A stretch of DNA of 29,018 nt. Source: Hemicentrotus pulcherrimus (Eukaryota > Echinodermata > Echinoidea > Camarodonta > Strongylocentrotidae). The DNA is taken from contig BEXV01000406.1 in NCBI GenBank assembly GCA_003118195.1, forward strand, positions 101,560 to 130,577. The letters run 5' to 3'. Numbering within the stretch: position 1 is the first letter of the stretch; every line of letters begins with the position of its first letter. The notes beneath the pieces are model-generated. The model searched no databases and was not told the origin of the DNA. It worked only from the letters and a program-made list of their open reading frames with translations. Below are positions 9,242-21,200 of the stretch, in pieces. The position numbers and the translations under genes are program-made.

Positions 9242-12200
9242 AAAAATTACATAAAAAAAAAAAAAAAAATCTTCACAATGCTTGTGTTGCAAATCCGAAT
9301 AGGAGATTAGAGACAACGTTTGCATCAGTAGAATACTTTGTGAAGAGATATCCCTAGTACGTGCAAGACAATATGGATGAGCTAGAAGTAGAGTTTGGAC
9401 ACTGCAGTTTGTAACTATGTGATTGACACATTTCTACTGAACGATGAAATTCTTCTCCATGCTCGTGTTGCAAATCCGAATAGGAGATTAGAAACAACGT
9501 TTGCATCAGAAGAATACTTTATGAAGAGATTTCACTAAATGTAAGACAAGTTGGATGAGCTAGAAGTAGAGTTTGGACGTTTTCAGACGTACCCTCTTGA
9601 CAATATATCACTAGAAAAGAGAGTAGATGCAGTGTGGATGGACATCTCCAGCATCAAAGACAAGACAACCGGCAGAGAAAGACAGGTATACCTCCCAAGG
9701 GTCATGGTGGGTGTGTTGTCTATTCCCCATAGTAATGCTGAGGACAAAAGCAGGCCTGCCAACCTCTGGAGTTCAAAAACAATATTCTGTAATCCCCTAG
9801 TTGTATTTTACTTAAATAAAGTTGTATAACAGAACAAAGAATCACTGCCTCTTACAGTTCCTACATACATAAAGAAATTTGTTATGAATCATTGGTTGAA
9901 TTTGCATGATTTCGTCGTGACTGGTGTGTTCAATGAACCAATGAACATCCCCCAATTGCTGACGTGAGATGCTTGTAGGATACTTTTCAGAACAGAATGA
10001 GCATTTTGTTGTTGTTGGAAAATCGTATTTTATTGAGGGAAATCGTACTGGTTGGCAGCTCTGCGAAAGGCTCTTCAGTCACAAAAATGCCACTGACTTC
10101 AGGCCGAACCTATCAACCAACACACTATCTGACATATTGACCCAAAAGGTATTCACCCAGGTGAAGCGAGTGTCTTGCCATCAAGCAACTTTCCCACAGA
10201 ATGTCCTTGAAAAATGTAAAAAAGCTACAAGGAACTACAATAACAAGTCATGATAAATGGAGAAAAAAAAAGAAAAAAAGAAAATGATTTTTTTTTGTTG
10301 AAATTTGAAATAATCTGAAAATTCAGAATTTTAAGGACCTAAAAATCCAGAAAATCTGAATATTCTAAATCAATCGGAAGGGTTGGCAGGTATGCCAAGG
10401 GTGTTGCGCAATGGCAAGAAAAACCCGCTGTCCGTGATACTTACTTGTACTGCGTTGTATTNNNNNNNNNNNNNNNNNNNNNNNNNNNNNNNNNNNNNNN
10501 NNNNNNNNNNNNNNNNNNNNNNNNNNNNNNNNNNNNNNNNNNNNNNNNNNNNNNNNNNNNNNNNNNNNNNNNNNNNNNNNNNNNNNNNNNNNNNNNNNNN
10601 NNNNNNNNNNNNNNNNNNNNNNNNNNNNNNNNNNNNNNNNNNNNNNNNNNNNNNNNNNNNNNNNNNNNNNNNNNNNNNNNNNNNNNNNNNNNNNNNNNNN
10701 NNNNNNNNNNNNNNNNNNNNNNNNNNNNNNNNNNNNNNNNNNNNNNNNNNNNNNNNNNNNNNNNNNNNNNNNNNNNNNNNNNNNNNNNNNNNNNNNNNNN
10801 NNNNNNNNNNNNNNNNNNNNNNNNNNNNNNNNNNNNNNNNNNNNNNNCCCCCCCCCCCCCCTTAATGTTTATCTGAAGAAGTAGAATGTGTCTGCCACAG
10901 GATTCTGATAACAATTATCAGGCTGAGTATGAAGCAAAAATACAGTCAAGTTCATGTATTTGAATACATCATTGTTTACCAATGTACACAGGAGGCTCAA
11001 ATGTTGATATGCAGTTGGCACACTAAAATGCATTCTCCAAATGTCACATAAATAACTCATGAATCCAGGGTACTTCGTTTTGTTTTGCAGAAAATTGTGA
11101 TTCATAGAAATCAAATAAACTTTAAAGGGTGTTGCACAAATTTCTAGGGTGGATTCACATTTAACAGCTCCCCCATCGGCAAGCAGTGACAGGCCATTTT
11201 TCAGCTCCACATCTTTTAACTAGTGCATCGCAGCAATCAAAATGACCAAACTGGGTAAATTCATTCAATGGGATTGATTTTGCTGATATCAGTGCACATT
11301 TCTATATTGAATTTGGATGTCAAAACCCACCAAACAAGTGATTCAGTAATCTGACAAAAGTCAATATAAAAGCCAATATAAAAGCCAAACACGTGACAGA
11401 AATTACAAAAACGTTGTGAGTAGGGTCAATAAGAACATTATATAGACCTTCTACACAAAAAATTATGATTAAATCTCCTAGGGTATATTACAGTGCCACA
11501 GCTGATATTCTTGTCGACTTCTTCCCATAACGCATCATATGAATGGACTAAACTAGTGGACTAGCGCCGCAAGATGGCGCTGTGGATTGTGAATCCATCA
11601 TATTTCTCTTCTGATATTGACATTAGTGCATGATGTTCTACCTGCCACAGTAAGAAGTCACTTAACCGGACTTCCCCCGACGTTCTGACGAGTAGCTCGG
11701 GATCTTTACATCTATGAGTGTACAGACATTCCTCAAGTAACTCCTCTGATACATCACTGCAAAGAAGAAAATGATATTTGATGATTGAAAATGGTGTGAG
11801 GTACACTGTGGAAATCTAGAAAAATTCAACAACTTTTTCTTTAAATCTTTACATCTATGAGCGTACAGGCATTAGTGAAGAAAACTGTGGAAATCTAGAA
11901 GCTACAAACAATGTTAATTAGGCAATGTTCTTTCAATCATTAACTCTTTTGGTGAACAGATGTTGCTCAAGATGATTAAATATGATGTGAAGTACAGGAA
12001 CTTGAAGTAGAATACACAAAGAATATCCCAAAAAGCACAAACTGTGGAAATCTAGAAGCTACAAACACTGTTGATTAGATAATGTTCTCTTTCAATCTTT
12101 ACATTGGGGGTAGTCCTTGACAAATCATTTTTTATTTTTGACTACCCCTTCCACATTTGCTGATTTTTACTTTTTAGAACATACATTGCTCCAACTGGAG

Positions 12201-15200
12201 TTTTACCTATAGAGTTGTATCGGTATATATGATGTACATGTTCTATTACTGTATTGTATGTATGTATTTATTCTAGGTACCTCCCTATGTTTTGCATTTG
12301 TGGAGAAATAAATTGACTTGAACTTGAACATCTAATGGTGAACAAACATTGCTCTAGATATACAGATTTGTGTATGTAATTTCATTAGTTGTTCTTTTAC
12401 CTGACAAGTATTCATGATATCTCCCGTGATTTGTAATCGCATATATATTCACATGCCTTGTAATAATCTTTTAATGAAGTGAATTGTAAAATACATATTG
12501 AAAAACAAAAGAATCAATGTCTTTACAAAAGAGAAAAGCATCAACTAGGCGTTGTGGCGTGCGCCTGTAATCCAGCTAACGATGGAAGTTACAAAATGAT
12601 TCAGCCGAGGGCGCAGGTTCGAAACTGAGTCACGTCTTTTGGATGGTGACGTTTAAATGTCGGTCCCCAGACGTAAATAATCATATCTGATTGATACACG
12701 TCTGTAAAAACCCAATACACACACACACACACACACTTGGCTTTGAACCCAGGTCCTCAGGACTACAAGACTGCTTCTCTATACCACTGAACCATCATAT
12801 ACATGAAATGGATGTTGGTTACCTTGGTTCGAGGATGCCTTCTTCTACTCCTAGTGCCACCTCCTTGACTGCGTTGGCCATCTCCTGCCTGGAGGTGTAG
12901 GCTAGACATACATTGAGAGTTGCTCTGTGAGGACACGGGAAAACAAAAAATGAAGAAGATAATGATGATAAGTACATGTATATAATACTGGCAATGTCCT
13001 CTTCCCACAGCCACAACAACAAGCCTGATGACAGGGTACGGTTTCACAAAACAGACAGTAAGTACAAGTTTGCCCGACAAGCCATTGAAACGTGTGTATT
13101 AAAATTAACAGACAGGATATTTCATCACCCAAACAGAAAAGATTAGGACAATCATAGGTTGGTTTGGAACTGTGACTGGGATATTGAGGTCCGTCTTCAT
13201 CAGCTTGAGTAGGCCAAATAGCACACTATTTTGTGATTCAGGAAAATAGCCCGAAGTTACAAATTGTGTTTTCATACATGTAACCATATCAATGAAAGAA
13301 CAATTTTTAGAACTTCCCTTGTTGGCCCCACTCTCAAGTGCTCAAATCATCTCTACATAGTTTATAAAAGATCCAAGCTTAGGTTACCTTTGCTTTCTTC
13401 TTCTCCATTAAAAAAAAAGAAAAAAAGTAACAGCTTGTGTGTATATGTACACACAGAGATAACGGTAGACATAAAGATACAGTCAAACCTGCTATAGTTT
13501 CCACCTGTCTACAAAGACCACATTTTATGTTTCCCTTAAAAAAGGTTTCTCATAGAAACATGTACTGAAGGAACCTCCGAACCTGTAAACAAAGACCACT
13601 TTTTGTGTTAACCTTGGGAGCTTGCTATATAGACAGGTTTGACTGTAGTGAAAGAAACTCCTAGAAATGTCATATGAATGGAATCCTTACTACCCCAATT
13701 ACACATGACCCACACAATCGTCCTTCAGGGTATATCCCTGTATTTGCATGGAATGACAGGCTTGAGGGGTACAAAGGTCACTAGCTTCATAACCATTGTT
13801 TTGATCACTCTTCACAACTTGCCCAAGATCAGATTTCAGAGTCAGAATGACACCTTCAGAAACAGACCAGATTGGCTGATGAAATATGTGGTGATGAAAT
13901 ACTGGAGTGGTAATTCTTTTTTTTAAAGTAAACATCTTTGGTGCTCAACAAGGGACTTCATAACCAACCAACACTACCACAACCACCACCACCTCCACCA
14001 CCGCCACCACCACCACCACCACCACCACCACCTCCACCACCACCACCACCACCACTACCAACAACAATAACAACAATATGAACAAACAGACAAGGGCTTT
14101 TCTCCCTAACAAAGCACCAATTTTTGTGCCCCAGTAAGCTGTGGTAGTAACAAAAGAAGGAACACTACTGTACATGTATGTATTAAGTGCAATATGCTTC
14201 ACATTTCTGTAACTATATGCAGAGCTCAGTGAAAACATGTACATGTAGGAACTTGATTGCGCACACCTGCCATTCCTTTACATTCGTATAAGCAAAACAA
14301 AACAAAAATGCTGTGCTTCACCACCTTACCGGTATATCTGAACGAGCATTACAGCTACTGGCAACTGACAAGGGTAGTAAATATATCAATGCGCACTCCC
14401 AGCATGTAAAATTTGATTGAAATGGGATGCCGCAAGACCATAATTTGCCTCCATTTTGACCAAGGGTATACAAGGACTTGCCAGGAAGCCTGGCTGTACA
14501 GTTATATTTCTAATCACTAAATCAGTGATAATGCATGCATTCATGTATATAACATTCAAATCAGTTGAGTTGAAGAGAGAACAGGAAGGAAGTATGCTGT
14601 TCACACTAAGTGTAAGAGTGTTGTTGCAAATTGATGACATTGATCAAAGGTGTGAACATGCATTTGTGACCTTACAGACAGGCCAATGCTAACTCATTCA
14701 CAAAAATTCTGATGAAAACAATCTACAATTAAAATATTACAAAATGTATTGAAGCAACAGATTCCATAGGTAAGGTGCAGTATGCATAAATGACAGATCC
14801 CCCCTCCAATTTCTTAGTTTTAGGAGCAACAAACATTTAAGAATTTCACGATTTAAGGCATCTTTTAGGCGTCTGGGAGGATTATAAGGCATCAGTAATT
14901 TTAACCATGTCCTCTCGGGTAGATCCATGCATAATGATAAGAAGAAGAATGAAAATGGTGCTTATAAAGAGCTTACCACCGAAGTCTCTATTAAAGCAGA
15001 CAGTGTTATTACATGTATGTACAGGCAAGAACCCTATGTACAGCTCATGACTCCACTTCAGGTTCAGCCTCGGTCACAAATGCCATTACGAACTGCTACG
15101 AACGCCGTACAAACGTTTTTCAGACAACGGAAAAACAGAGATTCGTACAAAACTATCGTTCGTACAAACCTTTGAGACCGTAGCATTAAAAGCATGATTG

Positions 15201-18200
15201 TAATTAATGAAATATTGTTCTCACCTTGTGTTATTGCGTGATATAAACATGGCTTCCGCTACGACTTCTTGAACATCCCGGGGGAGGAGGTTGAGGTCCC
15301 CTATAACTTGCACACATACTCCGTGCTTCATGATCTGATCTCTATCAGAAAGAATGAAGACAAAATGGCAAAATTGGCAACATAGAATAATTGTCATCAG
15401 AATATTAACATACATTCAAGTTTTAGCTACATGTACAATTCTTGAACAATTCTGGGCATTGGGCCTGGATCACGATACCACTTGCACACTCACAGTGTTT
15501 CATAATCTGATCTCTAGTAGGGAAGAATTGAAAAAGTGGGTGAAAACAAAAAATGTCATAAAAATCAAAATATAAAGATGGCTTCAGCTATAATTCTTGA
15601 ACATTTCTGGGGAGTAGGTTGAGACCCCTATCACACTGACACATACAATGTACACTGTACATCATGCTCTGGAAGAATTGACAAATGAGGAATATTTTAT
15701 TGGCAAAGGGGGAAAATTGACAAAATAGAACAATTATTGTTATTGTCGATATCAATGGTATGCAGGAGGAAAGTAAATTTCCACAATCAATGGACCATGA
15801 ATAAAATCATCTATTGACACTGGTTATCCAATTTCTCGGACATCGCTGAAGAGGAGGTTGAGCAGTGATATTGATAACACCGGTATATTAGCACATGAAG
15901 GACTCTATTAAAAACCAATCATTACATGGAGTAAAACGCTACATTGTGTAAATTTCAAGTGTTGGTTTACAAGACAAGTACATCATTATCTCCACATCCA
16001 ATCACCTTCTGTCCACATGACCAGAATAGGGGCATTTACATGTACACTACAAGGAAAAAACGTTGGGTTTAATATCATTCCAGAGATTTGACATACTGTA
16101 AGTTGCTAGACAGTTACAGTACATGTGCCCATAATAAACACGATGAAAAAAATGAATAATGAAACCCCCACCTCTTAATTTTGTAAGTGTGTTTTAATAA
16201 AAAGATTTGCCAAAACTCTGACGTTATTTGCGGAGTACATGTACATAGCATTGCTCGTTCTCAAAGCACCAGTTAATCATTCATGTTTTTGGTAACGTGA
16301 CTCTCCTACACTGTAGCATCAGTGCGACAAGTGGTGAATGCGCACAAATCACACAAAAAAAAACTGGGCCATGTTTCATAAAGCCTGTTATCAATAGCAA
16401 GTTACATGTAAAAGAACTGTTATAAGCTACTGAAATAGTGGCATTGGATTAGCTGAGAGCAAATTTGTCATACACATTTAGCATAATATTGATAACAAGT
16501 TTTATGAAACAGGACCCAGAATTTTCACCACCAACCTTTTTTTCTTCCATGAGTGTACTAGTTTTTATTTTTTATTTTGTTTCTACAATGTAAATGGGCC
16601 TAAAGATAACATTATCTAAGTATTGAATCTGAATAGAAGGAGTAAAGATCATCTGTTCGAAATAATAATATGCACACAGGTGTCAGTATTTCTCTTCATG
16701 GTCAATTTAATGATAGAACAATCTTAATAGTACCTCTACCCAACCAACAATATTTAGAAGAAAATAAGATGAAATTCACAAACTAGTGGTACATGTATGA
16801 CAATCAAATATCCAACAATAGGATTGCTCATGTGACCAGATTCATGGGTAATTGCTTTAAGGAAAAGAGCTATTGTACATTGATAAAAGTTTGTTGACCT
16901 TTGATCTAAAGTGTGCCAATGTTATCTCTCCCTCTCTCGCTGTCTCTCTCTGTATCTCAGCTGTACATAAATCTCTTTCTGTTTCACAAAATATGCCATC
17001 ACTTCAAACTTGAAGAAGGAATCACTGCATACATATGTACAAAATACAGTCAAACCTGCTTTAGTGACCACCTGTCTACACAGACCACCTGTCTACAAAG
17101 GCCACATTTGTTGTTTCCCTTGAAAATGGTTTCTCATTGAATTATGTACTAAAGGAACCTGTCTACAAAGACTACCTGTCTACAAAGTCCACCTGTCTAC
17201 AAAGGCCACTTTTTGTGTTTCCCTTGGGTGGTCGCTATAGACAGGTTTGACTGTATTAAATAGAATCTAGGTACTGCAGTTGGACATAATGTACATCTTT
17301 AACTTTAAAACACTTAAAATTGGCACAATAACTACATGTACATGTACAATGTATATTCCAGAAAAAAATAAAATGTAAACAGGATGCAATTTCAAATACT
17401 AATTTGTGTCAATAATTGGTTTTGGAATTTACATTGTTTACCAATATTTCAGCGCTCAAAATTTTCTAGTTTTGCAATAACTAATGCCAATTACTTTTTT
17501 AAGTAAGAAAATGTCTCCCTTCTGATAATATTCTCATTCTATCAAACGATCAGACAGCAAATCAATGACAGGTACAGCACATGTTATAATAATAATCCGT
17601 TCTTGTATCTACATGTACATGTATTAGTGTACAACACAATATGACATGTCTAAAGAGCTTTGGAAATTATTACTTTATTCAATTTATCGCACCTTGCGCT
17701 CTGGAAGCCCTTATCAGGGCAGCGCATTTCGGGGAAGAATCCTACCAGATACCCATTTACCTCACCTGGGTGGAGTGTGGCAAATGTAGATAAACGTCTT
17801 GCCAAACAATGTTAGTATTGTGGCGGGGATTCAAACCCTGTTCTTTGTGGTTCACAGTCTGGACACTTATCCAATGGACCACGCTACTGTACTGTACATG
17901 TAGGGTGAAAGCACAATTAAAAAACAAAAAAAAATCCACTTTGAACTCACTTTTCTTCTAATAATCTAAGGAATTTCTTTCTCGCCAGTTCCATAAGCCC
18001 ATCAACTTCTTGCCGTGATCTCTTGAAGTTCTCTATACTGAATGCATAGACGGTCACTTCTGTTATTCCTAGATCTAAACACCATTGCAGAGTCTGTAAA
18101 AAGAAATGGAGATAAGGAAATTGAAGAAAACTGGTAATAACCTTGTCCTACAATATAATAAAAACAAGAACAACAATAATAGTAATGACGATGATGATAA

Positions 18201-21200
18201 TGATAATAGTAACAACAACAACAATAATAATACTGATAATGATGACAATTATAACAACAACAATGGCAATAGCAATAAGCCATAGGTCTTCTGGTTGCCT
18301 ACTAACAAGCATTTACCGGTATGCTTTCTTAGCAGTCAGGTAAAAAAATAATAATTACCACCATATTAATAACAATACAAAAATTCTTTAGCAGATGTAC
18401 ATACATTTACATTTAACATTATACAGTAATCAAAGCATTCACTTAGAAACTCCCCTAAACACACATACATGTACATGTGCTTTCCCTATTAGTCATACAG
18501 GAAGCTCAGTAGTAGCACGTGCACTTTTAAAGGGACCTGGCTGATTACCGCTGATACATGTCCAAAAATGAAAACATCCACATTCACTGAAAGTTTTTCA
18601 TGATTTTAACTTAATATGGTTTGTTGACCATAGACTCTGTAGTCTGTACTGTTTCTTACGCCCTATATGTGTAGTATACTCAGGGGAGGTGCTGGCATAT
18701 AGACATTTCCATTTTACCGGTATTTAGCAAAATATATGAACTTGAACATTCACAAACATGATTTTGAATAACATGAAATGAATGAATTCAAATTAATTCT
18801 AGTCATTTCATATCACAAACATTTATTGTATCTGTACATGCAAATTATATTAAACACATTCAATGGGTAACCTCAGCTCTGTTTAATAAATTTTGTTTTC
18901 TCTTCAATGTCTTCAAATAAATCATACCGCTAGAGATTGACTGAAAAAAGTAACAGTTGTACAAGTGTCATTTAAATAAACATACAGCAAGAAGTAGCAT
19001 AATGAAATGGTGATTCTCTTACAATAATTGCACTGAAGAGTTTTCTCCAACTCACACTTTCTGTAATAAACAGAATTACAGATATACTGTATGTGATTTA
19101 GCAAGTGTTCAGTAAGAAACCAAGATCGGACTAGCAAACCTGATATGGGTCTGCAAACTCCCCCCGGTCACTACCTTTGTTTGATGCACCTGTTTCAAGT
19201 ATTAATAGCATTATGATTTGAATTGGTATTTTTGACTATTACAAACCCATTTTCACTGAGGCTCTTTATATTTGTTTTTCTTCAGGTGTACCACCTATGC
19301 CACGCCAAATTTTCTTTATAGAAGAGGAAGAAGAAGAAAAAAAAACCCTGTAATTGTAAATTATCAAAATGTTGTTTTCAAGTTCATGGAAAAGGTGTAA
19401 GATTCTCTAGGGATGGAAAATACATATCATTTTAAACGTACCATTTGCCTGTCCTTTGATAGTTATTGTCATAGCGCAACAAGTTTTCTAATGCTTTAAA
19501 GAGAAGGTTATGCTCTGGGAAGAGGTGAAAAATAATTTGTGAACGTTATCATTGTATAATGCAAGCGTGGAAGAACATCAGATAAAAATGTTCCCTGAAA
19601 AGCATGGCTCTTCAAATGCCCCAATAATCTAAATATGGCATGTGACATCATAAAAATTGGGACAAATCTTTACACCACATCTTTGTGTAGTATATCCCAT
19701 ATACATCTTTCTGTGTACAGTGCTTGTAACTTGACCAAGACTGGGCAACATTTCTTATCATTTTGATGATTCTAGAAACTTGCAGTACACACCAATACTT
19801 ACATGTATATGCTAGATGATCAACCTTTTCTGTTTGATTCCACAACATTTTTTTCACAATGCAATCGCATGACCAGAACTCAACTTTATTGTTATATATC
19901 CATTGTCAAGTTTAAATTTTGAATAGAATTTTCAAGCCCCAATGCCAATGGGTACCGTACAAGTCAGATTCCCATTTCCTCTCACCTCAGCTAATTTCTC
20001 AAATCCAAGCGAATGGCCCTCTAGGGTCTGGACCGACTTCTTCTTGGCAAAACGTCGATTGCCGTCCATGATGAAGGCCACGTGCTGCGGCACAGGACCG
20101 CACTTTAGAACCCGAAGACAGAAGGACTGGAGCCAGGTCTTCTGGGCCTGGTACTGCTTCTCCGGGAACCATTCCGATGTTGCTGCTGACGCCTCAATCC
20201 TGCATCACAGTGCAAAATTAATATCGTTTAATACACAGTTTTAGTTTTGACATTTTGTATAAGTAAAGCCCCACCGCAATAGCTACTTGCACCTTCTATA
20301 CAGCCAACAATTCCTAAGCGGTACACGTTGTTCCCCTATAATGCCCATTTTTTGTATGTTAATTGAGAGCTGATTTGATGAGATAACTACCTGCCAGTGA
20401 CCTTGCAGGGAGGTCCAATCCCTCAATGCCAAACTAGTGCAGACAGGCTTTAAGTCTCATTTAGATTTTACTAGTACAAGTAGTATAAAGGGAATCCAGT
20501 TGAATATCTTGTAAAGTTCATATCAAGCTAAACAGTGGAAGCTGCATTATCAAAACAAGGCATGGCAGCAAACGTGCACTTTCGCAAGAGGCGCCTAAAA
20601 TGTGATTCCATTGAATAAAATACAGAGCAGAGACCTACAAGTTTTGATTTAAATGCCTCTCTGCTACCCCTGATATATACAGTGTACTTACTTTCTCCAA
20701 ATAGGGTCTTTCCTTTGCATTTTAATTAAAGGAATCCACGGATATATATATTTTGTAGGCACCAGGTGCGAAAGTGCACTAGCGCCTATAATTAGCCTGG
20801 CCGTGGGCAAATCTCTCAATTTTCAGAAACATCTGTGATTGTGTGAAGAAGGGTACATAAATTAAGGCACTTGCATGGTTCAACCCATATGAAAAGCCAT
20901 CTAAAAGTTTATGTCAAATTGTCAATTGCAGAGATGCCAAGTTCTAACTAAGATCAGCTATGCGTGAAATTTTTATGACTCGGAGCGAGGGTATAGAGTA
21001 GTGAAGTGTGACGTCATCAAAAATCTATATTTGGAATTTTTCAATTTTTTCTTCATTTTTCGAAAGAGCATCGAAGATAATGTCCATACAGGTACGTCGA
21101 AAATCAATTGAATTGGCTGAGATATGACTATCTGAATAAAAAGATTGCCTATGGGAACTTAGTGTTATATGCTCTGGCTCCTAACCATTAGCAGAGCTAC

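Larger units (their letters stand above)
8405..10253 (+). pseudogene. hAT-type transposase relic, interrupted by insertions
   Basis: Broken plus-strand frames follow the order of a hAT-family transposase. Near 8405-8575: [14 protein letters not shown] ... [12 protein letters not shown], then a frameshift to [20 protein letters not shown] (8607-8665) and [13 protein letters not shown]. Around 8920-9040: [20 protein letters not shown] and FAKPSVM. The C-terminal dimerisation region appears as [13 protein letters not shown] (9708-9748), is cut by a nested MITE, and resumes as [20 protein letters not shown] with [10 protein letters not shown] (10065-10160). IPHSNA(D/E)-CERxFS is a typical hAT dimerisation motif. 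Multiple frameshifts, stops and insertions show that it is dead. It lies in a DHDDS intron, antisense to DHDDS. A 3' terminal repeat may be at 10381-10394. Confidence 0.85.

Noticed and set aside
9142..9357. Lysine-rich open frame
   Set aside because: It is the translation of an A-rich low-complexity tract running into the transposase relic.
10383..10914. Long open frames across 10.4-10.9 kb
   Set aside because: They consist almost entirely of the N gap.
13945..14244. Valine-rich minus-strand open frame
   Set aside because: It is the translation of the CCA microsatellite.
16913..17140. 75-codon frame at 16.9-17.1 kb
   Set aside because: It spans a CT-rich tract and runs into a MITE; no coding evidence.
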